Below are positions 16,237-24,572 of a stretch of DNA of 33,654 nucleotides, piece by piece. The position numbers were made by a program, and so were the translations under genes. Source of the DNA: Siculibacillus sp. (GTDB lineage: Bacteria; Pseudomonadota; Alphaproteobacteria; Rhizobiales; Ancalomicrobiaceae); NCBI GenBank assembly GCA_030247555.1, contig JAOTSD010000045.1, positions 1 to 33,654 of the forward strand, written 5' to 3'. The notes under the pieces were generated by a model that was not told where the DNA came from, did not search any database, and saw only the letters and a program-made list of their open reading frames with translations. How positions within the stretch are numbered: the stretch's first letter is position 1; each line of letters starts with the position of its first letter.

Positions 16237-16707
16237 TCACACTCGCTCCACCCCCGTCGCGTCGACCTTCGCCAGATGCTCGGCGACCGTCGCACCCGCC
16301 ACCACCCGGTCGGGCACGATCTCGGCGAGCGGCACCAACACGAAGGCGCGTTCGGTGAGACGGGGATGCGGCAGGGTCAGGTTCGGTTCGTCGACCCGCC
16401 GTCCATCGTGATCGAGCAGGTCGAGGTCGATCGACCGCGGCCCCCAGCGCACGTCGCGCCGCCGCCCGAGCGAAGCCTCGACCGCCAGACAGAGATCGAG
16501 CAGAGCGCGGGGCGAAAGCTCGGTCTCGACCAGGACACAGGCGTTGACGAAGGCCGGCTGGTCGATCGGCCCCCAGGGTGGCGTCCGCCAGTTCGACGAG
16601 CGCTTCACCACCCGTACCCCGCCCGCCTCCAGCCCCGCCAGCGCCCGCTCCAGCGTCGCCGGCACGTCGCCGAGATTGCCGCCGAGGCCGATCAGTGCCT
16701 CAGGCAT
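16237..16707 (-). CDS. folK: HPPK, 6-hydroxymethyl-dihydropterin pyrophosphokinase
   Basis: The 156-residue enzyme transfers pyrophosphate from ATP to 6-hydroxymethyl-7,8-dihydropterin in folate synthesis. Signatures are GLGGNLGD near the N-terminus, TPPWGPIDQPAFVNAC, the HPPK core RWGPRSIDLDLL with two magnesium-binding aspartates, and LPHPRLTERAFVLVPLAEI. Its start overlaps the end of folB by 8 nt. It is the last gene of the folP-folB-folK run and converges on the second regulator gene with 28 nt between stops. Confidence 0.96.
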   Translation of the reverse strand: MPEALIGLGGNLGDVPATLERALAGLEAGGVRVVKRSSNWRTPPWGPIDQPAFVNACVLVETELSPRALLDLCLAVEASLGRRRDVRWGPRSIDLDLLDHDGRRVDEPNLTLPHPRLTERAFVLVPLAEIVPDRVVAGATVAEHLAKVDATGVERV

Positions 16708-17068
16708 CGCGCTTGCGCTCGATCTCGATGGAGACGCCGTCGAGGATGGTCGGGATCGGCGCCGCCGGCTTCTCCACCCGCACGGTGATGGTGTGGATCT
16801 GCTGATAGGTGGCGAGGATCTGGCGAGCGATGACCTCGGCCAGCCCCTCGATCAGGGCGAAGCGCCGCTCGGTCGCCACGTCGACGACGATCTTGGCCAG
16901 GCGGTCGTAGGAGACGGTGCGCTTCCAGTCGTCGCTTTCTCCCGCCGGCCTCAGGTCGAGACGCGCATCGAGCGACACGTAGAAGCGCTGGCCGAGCTTC
17001 TCCTCCTCCGGATGGATGCCGTGATAGGCGTAGACGGCGATGCGGGAGAGCAGGATGCGGTCGGTCAC
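16700..17068 (-). CDS. folB: Dihydroneopterin aldolase
   Basis: The 122-residue enzyme cleaves dihydroneopterin to the HPPK substrate. It has the standard length and motifs: ILLSRIAVYAYHGIHPEEEKLGQRF at the N-terminus with the glutamate of the pterin pocket, VSYDRL and FALIEGLAEVIARQIL in the centre, and VRVEKPAAPIP with the catalytic lysine region. It overlaps folP by 4 nt and folK by 8 nt, a compact operon with translational coupling. Confidence 0.96.
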   Translation of the reverse strand: MTDRILLSRIAVYAYHGIHPEEEKLGQRFYVSLDARLDLRPAGESDDWKRTVSYDRLAKIVVDVATERRFALIEGLAEVIARQILATYQQIHTITVRVEKPAAPIPTILDGVSIEIERKRDA

Positions 17069-17943
17069 GGGCGGGCTCCTTGGGCCGGGGCGGCGGCCGT
17101 CGAGCGGCGGATCGCGTCGGTGACGCGTGCCGCCTCGACGTGCGGGCGGACGTCGTGGACGCGGATGATCGCGGCGCCGGCGAGGATGCCGGCGACGTTG
17201 GTGGCGAGCGTGCCGAAGAGGCGCTCCTCCGGCGGCAGGTCGAGGATGGCGCCGATCATCCGCTTGCGCGAGGTGCCGAGGAGGACCGGCCGTCCGAGCA
17301 CCGCCAGTTCGCCGAGCCGCGCCAGCGTCTCGAGATTCTGCTCGAAGGTCTTGCCGAAGCCGATGCCGGGATCGATCACCACGTCCGCCTCGGGGATACC
17401 GGCGGAAAGCGCGATGTCGATCGAGCGGCGGAAGAAGGCGATCTGGTCGGCGATCGTGTCGATCGCCGGATCGGCGGCCTCGCGATTGTGCATGACGATC
17501 ACCGGCGCCCGGAAATCCGCCGCGACGCGCGCGATCTCCGGATCGCGGGTCAGCCCCCAGACGTCGTTGACGATCGTCGCGCCGGCGGCGAGCGCCTTCG
17601 CCGCCGTCGAGGCCTTGTAGGTGTCGATCGAGATCGGTATCGGCGAGGTCTTCGCCAACTCGGCGATCACCGGCAGGACACGCGCCTGCTCGTCCTCGGC
17701 CGACACCGCCTCGTGGCCGGGGCGGGTCGATTCGCCGCCGACGTCGACGATGTCGGCGCCCTCGCCGATCATCTCGGTGGCGTGCTCGAGCGCCCGGCCG
17801 AGATCGGCGAAGCGGCCGCCGTCGGAGAAACTGTCCGGGGTGGCGTTGAGGATGCCCATCACCAGCGTGCGCCGGCCGAGACCGGCGAGCCGCGCGATGC
17901 CCGGCGGTGGCGTCGTGGCGAGGAAGGCGGGCGTCGCGGACAT
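17065..17943 (-). CDS. folP: Dihydropteroate synthase
   Basis: The 292-residue TIM-barrel enzyme joins 6-hydroxymethyl-dihydropterin pyrophosphate to p-aminobenzoate; it is the sulfonamide target. Visible signatures are MGILNATPDSFSDGG, DVGGESTRPG, VWGLTRDPEIA, IDPGIGFGKTFEQN and GTSRKRMI. The C-terminus carries the IRVHDV motif. It is the first of the three fol genes; 127 nt separate it from the upstream deacylase gene on the same strand, so it may have its own promoter or continue that transcript. Confidence 0.97.
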   Translation of the reverse strand: MSATPAFLATTPPPGIARLAGLGRRTLVMGILNATPDSFSDGGRFADLGRALEHATEMIGEGADIVDVGGESTRPGHEAVSAEDEQARVLPVIAELAKTSPIPISIDTYKASTAAKALAAGATIVNDVWGLTRDPEIARVAADFRAPVIVMHNREAADPAIDTIADQIAFFRRSIDIALSAGIPEADVVIDPGIGFGKTFEQNLETLARLGELAVLGRPVLLGTSRKRMIGAILDLPPEERLFGTLATNVAGILAGAAIIRVHDVRPHVEAARVTDAIRRSTAAAPAQGARP

Positions 17944-18070
17944 CGTGTCATCCGTAGCGAGGGCGTGCCGCCCGACGGCGACGCTCCACCTCTAGCGCCG
18001 AGCGCGGCGGGAAGCGAGGTGGAAAGCGCCGGAGAGCCCCGCGCCGGAGCGATCCCCTCCTCGGCCGGTC

Positions 18071-18559
18071 TCAGCCCATGCGGATCACGGTCGCCCCGAC
18101 GGCCGTCGCGAGCGCCCGAGGATCGACCGCGAAGACGGCGAAGGGCGTGCCCGCCGCCGCCCACACCCGCCCGTGACCGAGGAGATCCTCGTCGATGAAG
18201 ACGGTGAGCGCCGTCGCGTGGCCGAAGGGCGGAATGCCGCCGATGGCGTAGCCGGTGATCGCCCGGACGTCGTCGGCCGCGGCGCGCGTCGGCGCTTCGC
18301 CGATCGACCCGGCCACCGCCTTCTCGTCGACCCGGTTCGAGCCGGCGACCAGCAGCAGATAGGGCCGACCGCTCGTCCGCCCGCGGAACACCAGCGACTT
18401 GACGATCTCGCCGACCGAGCAGCCGCAGGCCGCCGCCGCTTCCTCCGCCGTGCGCGTCGAAGCCGGCATCGCCACCACGGTGATCTCGAGGCCGAGATCG
18501 CGCGCCGCCGCCGCCACGCGCGCCGCGCCGCGGCCGAAATCGGGAGCGGGCTCGTTCAT
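18071..18559 (-). CDS. YbaK/EbsC-type aminoacyl-tRNA deacylase
   Basis: The 162-residue protein has the YbaK/ProX domain pattern: an N-terminal helix, AAAACGCSVGEIVKSLVFRG with the conserved lysine, a central LLLVAGSNRVDEKAV, and GYAIGGIPPFGH near residues 103-114, the loop that closes the substrate pocket. Family members hydrolyse mischarged tRNAs such as Cys-tRNA(Pro) or Ala-tRNA(Pro). Which one this acts on cannot be told from the sequence. A GGAGCACCGAG site precedes ATG, and the metallophosphoesterase gene ends 15 nt upstream, indicating an operon. Confidence 0.88.
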   Translation of the reverse strand: MNEPAPDFGRGAARVAAAARDLGLEITVVAMPASTRTAEEAAAACGCSVGEIVKSLVFRGRTSGRPYLLLVAGSNRVDEKAVAGSIGEAPTRAAADDVRAITGYAIGGIPPFGHATALTVFIDEDLLGHGRVWAAAGTPFAVFAVDPRALATAVGATVIRMG

Positions 18560-18574
18560 CTCGGTGCTCCGTCG

Positions 18575-19468
18575 TCAGGGAAGAAGCGGCGACCGCGAGA
18601 TCTCCACCACGCCGGAGGAGGAATCGCGGAAGCCGCGCTCGATCCGTGTGGTGCGCCACGCGCCCACCGAGCCGCTGATCTCGTAGAGGTTCCAGCCGGC
18701 GCCGCGGCGGTCGGGACCCGGATTGCGCGACGCCGACGGCACGCCGACCAACGGCACCGCTCCGTCCTTTCCGTCGAGCCACTCCACCGTCGAGCGATGG
18801 GTGTGTCCGTGCAGGATCAATTCGGCGCCGTGGGCTTGGATCACGTTGCGGAATCGCGCCGTGCCGATCAGCCGTCCGGCCCAGTGGATCGGCTTCTTCG
18901 ACGGTGGGTGATGGATCAACACCACCCGGTAGAGACCCTCGTGGCGGTATCGGTCGAGCAGTTCGGCCACCCGCATCGCCTGGCTGGCATCGAAGCGCCC
19001 CGTCGCCATGAACGGCGCCGTCGCCTCCGCCGAGGACACCCCGACGATGCCCACCGGCCCGCGTCGACGGCAAAAGGGCCAGCGCCCGACCTCTCCCATG
19101 TCGCCCTTGACGAAGGGCGCCCAGGCTTCCGACGCCCGCTTCAGCGCCCCCGGCACATAGGCGTCGTGATTGCCCGGCACGGCCGAGACGTCGCGCGGCG
19201 CTCCGAGGCTGGCGAGCCAGCGTCGCGCCGGCTCCAGTTCGGCGTCGAGGGCGATGTTGACGATGTCGCCGGTGACCGCGACGTGATCCGGCCGATGCTC
19301 CACCAGATCGTCGACGAGGTCGTCGAGAACCGCCGTCCGCATCCCGCCGCGGCCGCGATTGAGCCGCCAGTTGATGTAGCCGAGCACGCGCTTGCCGACG
19401 AGCTCGCGCAGGCGCGGTTCGGGTAGTGGGCCGAGATGGGGATCGGAGACGTGGGCGAGGCGGAACAT
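18575..19468 (-). CDS. Calcineurin-like metallophosphoesterase
   Basis: The 297-residue protein has the full metal-site series of this superfamily in order: D-P-H (SDPHLG, residues 9-14), G-D-x-x-x (TGDIVN), GNHD, a histidine pair in LIHHPPSK, and GHTH. It should be a cytoplasmic dimetal phosphodiesterase or phosphatase. The layout resembles uncharacterised alphaproteobacterial phosphohydrolases related to Icc/CpdA, but an insertion near residues 20-40 (RELVGKRVLGYINWRL) marks a subgroup seen mainly in Rhizobiales. Substrate unknown. It appears to lead the minus-strand transcript continuing into the deacylase gene. Confidence 0.9.
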   Translation of the reverse strand: MFRLAHVSDPHLGPLPEPRLRELVGKRVLGYINWRLNRGRGGMRTAVLDDLVDDLVEHRPDHVAVTGDIVNIALDAELEPARRWLASLGAPRDVSAVPGNHDAYVPGALKRASEAWAPFVKGDMGEVGRWPFCRRRGPVGIVGVSSAEATAPFMATGRFDASQAMRVAELLDRYRHEGLYRVVLIHHPPSKKPIHWAGRLIGTARFRNVIQAHGAELILHGHTHRSTVEWLDGKDGAVPLVGVPSASRNPGPDRRGAGWNLYEISGSVGAWRTTRIERGFRDSSSGVVEISRSPLLP

Positions 19469-19541
19469 GACCCCGTGGAACTACCGTTCACCGCCCCTCC
19501 GGTCCAGCCCGACGAAGGAGAAACCCGGGTTTCGAGCGCAC

Positions 19542-19575
19542 AAAAAAACGGCGGAGCCGATCGGGCTCCACCGTT
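19542..19575 (-). terminator. Rho-independent terminator of the 36-residue gene
   Basis: Read on the minus strand, AACGGTGGAGCC and GGCTCCGCCGTT pair with one G-U around a short CG-rich loop and are followed by a run of seven T. This is the best intrinsic terminator in the window and ends 41 nt beyond the stop of the small gene. Confidence 0.9.
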
Positions 19576-19615
19576 CTCGTGATCGTCCGGGACGTCGAGC
19601 CGGAAAGGCCCCGTT

Positions 19616-19726
19616 TCAGCCCCAGAAGGTCTTCAGGATCGCCGCGACGCGCGGATCGGTCAGATCGACGGCGGGCTTCCACTGGTAAGTGGCGGGACGG
19701 GTCTTGCGACGCAGGAAGGCGAACAT
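19616..19726 (-). CDS. Small basic protein, 36 residues, function unknown
   Basis: The frame starts at ATG 19726, with a good GAGGAA ribosome site about 9 nt upstream and a strong terminator 41 nt after the stop, so it forms a complete single-gene transcription unit. The product begins MFAFLRRKTRPATYQW, continues with DLTDPRVAAILKTFWG at the C-terminus, and is basic in its first half. It has no membrane segment, Cys or His. I do not recognise the family. The amphipathic start and aromatic C-terminus suggest a membrane-surface or protein-bound peptide, but this is speculation. An in-frame ATG at 19891 would give 91 residues, but the added part is low-complexity and lacks a ribosome site. Confidence 0.6.
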   Translation of the reverse strand: MFAFLRRKTRPATYQWKPAVDLTDPRVAAILKTFWG

Positions 19727-19896
19727 GATGATGGTTCCTCGGTTTGACGCCATGCGGCGATCGGGTCCCCACCGGGAAACGGCGATACCGCCCGCGCCTC
19801 CCTCCGGAGACGTGGTTCGCACGAGCGTCGTGCAGATCTGATGCCGCTCTTCTAAGCAATCGCTCGAGAAAGAGCCAGTTGCACCGCACAAGAGCC

Positions 19897-19917
19897 GCCA
19901 TGCAGGATTCGCATGGC
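19897..19917 (+). other. Inverted repeat upstream of the Nudix gene
   Basis: GCCATGC (19897-19903) and GCATGGC (19911-19917) are perfect arms around a 7-nt spacer, AGGATTC. It lies 60-80 bp before the Nudix start, in the 250-nt divergent spacer shared with the small minus-strand gene. It could be an operator or a leader hairpin. Confidence 0.4.
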
Positions 19918-19953
19918 TCGATTCACGTTTGCTTCACATTCGAGGAGTCCGGA

Positions 19954-19986
19954 ATGTCGACCTGCGGCAGGCTCGAATGCCACTGA
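19954..19986 (+). other. Possible 10-codon leader peptide overlapping the Nudix start
   Basis: A strong GAGGAG ribosome site precedes ATG 19954, but this frame encodes only [10 protein letters not shown] and stops at 19986, 10 nt after the proposed Nudix start at 19977 in another frame. The overlap would allow translational coupling. Chance occurrence cannot be excluded. Confidence 0.3.
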
Positions 19987-20453
19987 TCACGCTGGCGAAA
20001 CCGTTGGTGAAGAGAATCGGCGCCCTGGTCGGTGTGCTCACCCGTGCCACCACCCTCGGTGTGCGCGGCATCGTTCGTGACGACGACGGCCGAGTTCTGC
20101 TCGTACGGCATACCTACTTGCCGGGATGGTATCTGCCGGGCGGCGGCGTCGACCCCGGCGAGACGGCGGCGGCGGCCGTCATTCGCGAGATCGTCGAGGA
20201 GACCGGAGTGACGCCGGTCGGCGACCCGCGGCTCCTCGGCCTCTATCTCAACCGCCGCGTCTCGCTCCGAGATCATGTCGCCCTCTTCGTCTTCGACTTC
20301 TCCGCCGGCCGCCAGGAACCGCGCCGCCCGCCCTTCGAGATCGCCGAGGTCGGCTTCTTCGGCCTCGACGCGCTACCCGACGAGACGACCGCCGCCACCC
20401 GCCGACGTCTCGCCGAGATCCGCGGCGATGCTCCCGTCGCCGCGGAATGGTGA
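19977..20453 (+). CDS. Nudix hydrolase
   Basis: The 158-residue protein has a complete Nudix box (G-x5-E-x7-REUxEExGU) at about residues 56-78, GGVDPGE followed by REIVEETGV, so Mg-dependent hydrolysis of a nucleoside diphosphate derivative is expected. An N-terminal segment of about 28 residues, basic and partly hydrophobic ([19 protein letters not shown]), precedes the fold and may touch the membrane. The substrate is unknown. ATG 19977 is preferred from protein content; a better ribosome site serves an overlapping short frame at 19954. The following 253 nt (20454-20706) contain no convincing gene. Confidence 0.9.
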   Translation: MPLITLAKPLVKRIGALVGVLTRATTLGVRGIVRDDDGRVLLVRHTYLPGWYLPGGGVDPGETAAAAVIREIVEETGVTPVGDPRLLGLYLNRRVSLRDHVALFVFDFSAGRQEPRRPPFEIAEVGFFGLDALPDETTAATRRRLAEIRGDAPVAAEW

Positions 20454-20706
20454 GCCGGCCTTGCGGCGCGCTCCCGACCATGATAACCGGCGGCCTTCTC
20501 GGGCCGGACGTGTGCCCCGAGCGAGGATGAGATGATCCCGATGCCGCGCATCTCGCGACGACGAACCGAGCGACCCGGCCACCGCCCCGTCGCCGTCGTG
20601 AACTCGTGCGCCTGAGACCGGACATCGCGGAAGCCCCGCCGCCGGTCGCGGCGGACGGCAGGACCCGACGCGGGCCTCATCCTTCTCCCGCATCCGGACA
20701 CGCCCC

Positions 20707-21213
20707 ATGAAGACCCTCGCCCCGGTCATCCGGCCCGAAACGCCGGCCGAAGACGCCGCGATCGAAGCCCTCCACCAACATGCCTTCGGCCCCGGCCGCT
20801 TCGCCCGCACCGCTTTCCGGCTGCGCGAGGGTGTGCCCTGCGACCCCGAGCTCTCGCTCGTCGCCATGATCGACGGCCGCCTCGCCGGCTCGGTGAAGCT
20901 CACCGCGATCCGCATCGGCGAAGCGCCGTCGCTGTTGCTCGGCCCCTTGGCCGTCGATCCCGATTTCGGCAGCCGCGGGCTCGGCCGCGCCCTCGTCCGC
21001 GCCGCGGCGGAGAAGGCGCGCACCCTCGGCCATCGTTCGATCCTGCTGGTCGGCGACGCGCCCTACTACGGCCCGCTCGGCTTCCACCACGTGAAGCCGA
21101 CCGAAGTGATCATGCCCGGCCCGGTCGACCCGAACCGGGTGCTGCTGTGCGAACTCGTCGAGGGCGCCGCGACCGAGGCCAAGGGCCCGGTCCGCAGCGC
21201 CCGCGGCGGCTGA
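20707..21213 (+). CDS. GNAT-family N-acetyltransferase (YhbS-like)
   Basis: The 168-residue protein shows the GNAT core: IRPETPAEDAAIEALHQHAF at the N-terminus, the strand LLLGPLAVDPDFGSRGLGRALV with the acetyl-CoA pyrophosphate loop (SRGLGRA), and ILLVGDAPYYGPLGFHHV near the C-terminus. This arrangement is found in YhbS-type acetyltransferases of unknown substrate. It meets the amidase gene tail to tail with only 4 nt between stops, so the two transcripts probably overlap. Confidence 0.9.
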   Translation: MKTLAPVIRPETPAEDAAIEALHQHAFGPGRFARTAFRLREGVPCDPELSLVAMIDGRLAGSVKLTAIRIGEAPSLLLGPLAVDPDFGSRGLGRALVRAAAEKARTLGHRSILLVGDAPYYGPLGFHHVKPTEVIMPGPVDPNRVLLCELVEGAATEAKGPVRSARGG

Positions 21214-21217
21214 CGGC

Positions 21218-22708
21218 TCACGGCACCTCGAGCGGCGCCCGTCGCCTCGTCCAGCCACTCGCCGCTTCCATCTCGGCGGCGAGGGCGATCAGCGTCGCCT
21301 CGTCGCCCGGCCGACCGGTCGCCTGGATGCCGAGCGGCAGGCCGCCGGCGGTGACGTGCACCGGCAACGCGATCGACGGCTGACCGGTGACGTTGGCGAT
21401 GGGTGTCCACGGTGTGAACCAGAACGACTGGTCGAGCAGCTTGGCGAGGACCGCCGGCAGGCGCAGCAGAACCGTCAGGTGCATCTTGTCGAGCACCTCC
21501 TCGAGGAAGAGATCGAGCCCCTTGGAGTCCATGCCGCCGACCGGAACCGGCGGGTGCGCGAGGATCGGCATGAACACCGCGTCGAATCGCGCCGTGTCGC
21601 GGATGAGGTCGATCGACGCCTGGTCGAGCCGCATCAGGGCCGCCGTGTGCTCGCCCGCCGACAGCATCTCGCCGAAGCGCGAGATCGCTCGGGTCGGGCG
21701 CTCGATCAGGCCGCCGAGGCGCCGCCCCTGCTCCGCCTCGAGATGGCGCAACTGACCGGCCGAACACCCCGCCACCACCCGCGCGAAGTCGGTGAGGAAA
21801 TCACGGCCGATCGGCAGGCGGATCTCCTCGACCTCGTGTCCGGCGTCGCGGGCGAGCGCCACCGCGGTGTCCATCGCCAGGCCCACCTCCGGATCGACCG
21901 GCAAGCCGAGCGGCGAGTCGCGCCAAACTCCGATCCGCAGCTTCCCCGGACGCATCGCGGCCGCCTGAGCGTAGCTCGTCGCCGGGCGCTCCTGACCATA
22001 GGCGGCTGTCCCGTCCGCGCCGGCGAAGACGTCGAGGAGGCCGGCGCAGTCGCGCACCGAGCGCGTCACCGCATGCTGGACGACGAAGCCGTGCCAGCCG
22101 TCGGTGACGAAGGGCGTCAGCGGCACCCGGCCGCGGCTGGTCTTCAGCCCGACCAGCCCGCAGCAGGCCGCCGGCACCCGGATCGAGCCGCCGCCGTCGG
22201 AGGCGTGCGCCACCGGTACGATGCCGGCCGCCACCGCCGCCGCCGACCCGCCCGACGAGCCGCCGGTGGTGTGGCCCGGATTCCACGGGTTGCGAGTGAT
22301 GCCGAAGCGCGCCGTCTCGGTGACGAGGCGCAGACCCCACTCCGGTGTCGTCGTCGTGGCGATGGTGACGAGCCCGGCGGCCTCGGCCCGCGCGAACACC
22401 GTCGACGACCGCTCGTCGAGATGGGGCGGGATGCGGCTTCCCGAATGGAGCGGAACGCCGGCGATGGTCGCGCCGATGTCCTTCATGGCGAAGGGTACGC
22501 CGGCGAAAGGAGCGGCGCGATCGATCGTCGTGGCCTTCTCCCGCGCCCGCTCGTAGAGCCGCTCGGCGATCGGGTTGATCACCGGCGCCAGCCGCTCGGC
22601 GCGCCCGATCGCCGCCTCGACGAGCTCGGCCGGCGCCACCTCGCCCGCCTTCACCCGCGCCGCCAGCCCGGTCGCATCCTCTTCCCACAACAGCCGTTCG
22701 ATCGACAT
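21218..22708 (-). CDS. Amidase signature family hydrolase
   Basis: The 496-residue protein carries the amidase signature with the Ser-cisSer-Lys triad: K76 (FAMKD), S151 (TTGGSSGGS) and S175 (DGGGSIRVP). The length fits free-standing amidases. It lacks GatA context (no gatB or gatC nearby), and the sequence around the pocket is closer to aryl-amide or oligomer amidases, so a catabolic amide hydrolase is more likely than the tRNA amidotransferase subunit. Substrate unknown. It is divergent from the RraA-like gene with a 173-nt shared upstream region, suggesting possible joint control. Confidence 0.9.
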   Translation of the reverse strand: MSIERLLWEEDATGLAARVKAGEVAPAELVEAAIGRAERLAPVINPIAERLYERAREKATTIDRAAPFAGVPFAMKDIGATIAGVPLHSGSRIPPHLDERSSTVFARAEAAGLVTIATTTTPEWGLRLVTETARFGITRNPWNPGHTTGGSSGGSAAAVAAGIVPVAHASDGGGSIRVPAACCGLVGLKTSRGRVPLTPFVTDGWHGFVVQHAVTRSVRDCAGLLDVFAGADGTAAYGQERPATSYAQAAAMRPGKLRIGVWRDSPLGLPVDPEVGLAMDTAVALARDAGHEVEEIRLPIGRDFLTDFARVVAGCSAGQLRHLEAEQGRRLGGLIERPTRAISRFGEMLSAGEHTAALMRLDQASIDLIRDTARFDAVFMPILAHPPVPVGGMDSKGLDLFLEEVLDKMHLTVLLRLPAVLAKLLDQSFWFTPWTPIANVTGQPSIALPVHVTAGGLPLGIQATGRPGDEATLIALAAEMEAASGWTRRRAPLEVP

Positions 22709-22881
22709 GGGATCCCTCCGCAGTTCTGCCGAAGGCTATCCGAGCCCCGGGCCACCGCAAGCGGCAATCGTGACTGGCCACCGCTCCACGACCGCATCCC
22801 GCCCCTGCGCATTTCTCGTCGCTCGCTTCCGCCATCCGTGCCAGATTGGCCGCCCCGCGCACGTCCCGACCGGAGCCCCGC

Positions 22882-23580
22882 ATGTCCCTCGATCCCGCCG
22901 TCGTCGCAGCCCTCTCCCACGTCTCGACCGCGACCCTGACCACGGTCCTCCTCAAGAAGGGCCTCCGCAACGTCTGGATGCGCGGCGCGCTGTCGCTGCG
23001 TCCCGGTCAGACCCGGCTCGTCGGCCGTGCCTTCACCCTGCGCTTCGTCCCCGCCCGCGAGGATCTCGCCACCCCCGCTTCCTGGGCCTCGCCGATCTCC
23101 ACCCGCGCCGCCATCGAGGCGATGCCCGAGGGTGTCATCGCCGTGGTCGACGCCATGGGCTGCAAGGACGCCGGCATCTTCGGCGACATCCTCTGCGCCC
23201 GCATGGCGAAGAAGGGCGTCGCCGCCCTGATCACCGACGGCGTGGTCCGCGACATCGAGGGCGTCCTGTCGACCGGCCTGCCGGTCTGGGCCTCGGGCGT
23301 CGCGGCTCCCCCCTCCGTCGCCGGCCTCACCTTCGTCGGCTGGCAGGAGCCGATCGGCTGCGGCGGCGTCGCCGTCTTCCCCGACGACGTGGTGGTCGCC
23401 GACCAGGACGGCGCCGTGTTGATCCCCGCCGCCCTGCTCGACACCGTCGTGCCGGAAGCGGTCGAGCAGGAGCGCATGGAAGGCTGGATCATGGAGGAGG
23501 TGGGCAAGGGCGTCGCCCTCCCCGGCCTCTACCCGATGAACGCCGAGACCAAGGCGCGCTACGAGGCCTCGAAGCAGTGA
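22882..23580 (+). CDS. RraA-like protein / putative 4-hydroxy-4-methyl-2-oxoglutarate aldolase family
   Basis: The 232-residue protein has the RraA/HMG aldolase fold signature: an N-terminal VSTATLTTVLLKKG segment, RLVGRAFTLRF, and the metal/substrate motif G-D-I-L with GVAALITDGVVRDIEG (about residues 96-124), in which the DGVVRD Arg-Asp pair is the catalytic mark of HMG/CHA aldolases. This suggests a lyase rather than the RNase E inhibitor, which is restricted to gammaproteobacteria. ATG 22882 is preceded by GGAG. The stop overlaps the next start as TGATG, so it is coupled to a DapA-family enzyme, arguing for a short catabolic pathway releasing pyruvate or a related keto acid. Confidence 0.85.
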   Translation: MSLDPAVVAALSHVSTATLTTVLLKKGLRNVWMRGALSLRPGQTRLVGRAFTLRFVPAREDLATPASWASPISTRAAIEAMPEGVIAVVDAMGCKDAGIFGDILCARMAKKGVAALITDGVVRDIEGVLSTGLPVWASGVAAPPSVAGLTFVGWQEPIGCGGVAVFPDDVVVADQDGAVLIPAALLDTVVPEAVEQERMEGWIMEEVGKGVALPGLYPMNAETKARYEASKQ

Positions 23581-24512
23581 TGACCAGACTCGACGCGACC
23601 GCCTCCGGCGTCTACGCCATCGCCGCCACGCCCTTCCACGCCGACGGTCGGCTCGATCTCGAAAGCCTCGATCGCCTCACCGATTTCTACGTCGAGAAGG
23701 GCGCCACCGGCCTCACCATCCTCGGCATCATGGGCGAGGCGGGGAAGCTGGAAATGGAGGAGAGCCTCGAGATCACCCGCCGGGTGGTCGCCCGCGCCCC
23801 CGTCCCCGTGGTGGTCGGCGTCTCCGCCCCCGGCTTCGCCGCCATGCGCCGGCTGGCCCGCGACGCCATGGAAATCGGCGCGGCCGGCGTGATGATCGCC
23901 CCGCAGCCGAGCCTCAGGACCGACGATCAGATCGTCGGGTATTTCGCGCAGGCCGTCGAAGCCGTCGGCACCGACGTCCCCTTCGTCCTCCAAGACTATC
24001 CGCTGACGCTGACGGTGCAGATGACGCCCGCCGTCATCCGCCGCATCGTCATGGACAACCCCTCCTGCGTCATGCTCAAGCACGAGGATTGGCCCGGCCT
24101 CGAGAAGATTTCGACGCTGCGCCGCTTTCAGGCGGAAGGGTCCTTGCGCGACCTGTCCATCCTCACCGGCAACGGCGCCCTCTTCCTCGACTTCGAGATG
24201 GAGCGCGGCGCCGACGGGGCGATGACCGGCTACGCCTTCCCCGACATGCTCGCCGACGTGGTGCGCCTCATGAAAGCGGGGATGCGCGACGCCGCCCACG
24301 ACCTCTTCGATGCCCACCTGCCGCTGGTGCGCTACGAGCAGCAGCAGGGCGTCGGTCTGGCGGTGAGGAAGTACGTGCTGATGCGCCGCGGCGCCATCGC
24401 CTGCGACGCCCAGAGGAAACCGGGCTCCGCCCTCACCCCGACGGCGAAGACCGAAGTCGACCACCTCCTCGCCCGTCTGGCGAGGAAGGACACGCGGGCG
24501 AAACTGGACTGA
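23580..24512 (+). CDS. DapA/N-acetylneuraminate lyase family aldolase or dehydratase
   Basis: The 310-residue TIM barrel has the class I Schiff-base machinery: Y140 (VLQDYPL) and K167 (VMLKHED), with GIMGEAGKL at 49-57 in place of the GTTGE loop of true dihydrodipicolinate synthase. That loop change, and the absence of lysine-pathway neighbours, argue for a catabolic member rather than DapA itself. It begins inside the stop of the RraA-like gene. Together they could split or dehydrate a keto-acid sugar derivative, but the substrate is not evident. A strong hairpin terminator follows. Confidence 0.88.
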   Translation: MTRLDATASGVYAIAATPFHADGRLDLESLDRLTDFYVEKGATGLTILGIMGEAGKLEMEESLEITRRVVARAPVPVVVGVSAPGFAAMRRLARDAMEIGAAGVMIAPQPSLRTDDQIVGYFAQAVEAVGTDVPFVLQDYPLTLTVQMTPAVIRRIVMDNPSCVMLKHEDWPGLEKISTLRRFQAEGSLRDLSILTGNGALFLDFEMERGADGAMTGYAFPDMLADVVRLMKAGMRDAAHDLFDAHLPLVRYEQQQGVGLAVRKYVLMRRGAIACDAQRKPGSALTPTAKTEVDHLLARLARKDTRAKLD

Positions 24513-24572
24513 GCCATCCGTGGGGCGCACCCGGGGCGATCCCGCTCCGCCGCCTCTTGCCGGCGCCACATG

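Noticed and set aside
21218-22708. Amidase as GatA of the tRNA amidotransferase
   Set aside because: No gatB or gatC gene adjoins, and it pairs with catabolic genes.
23580-24512. DapA-family enzyme as lysine-pathway dihydrodipicolinate synthase
   Set aside because: The GTTGE loop is replaced by GIMGE and there are no lysine genes nearby.
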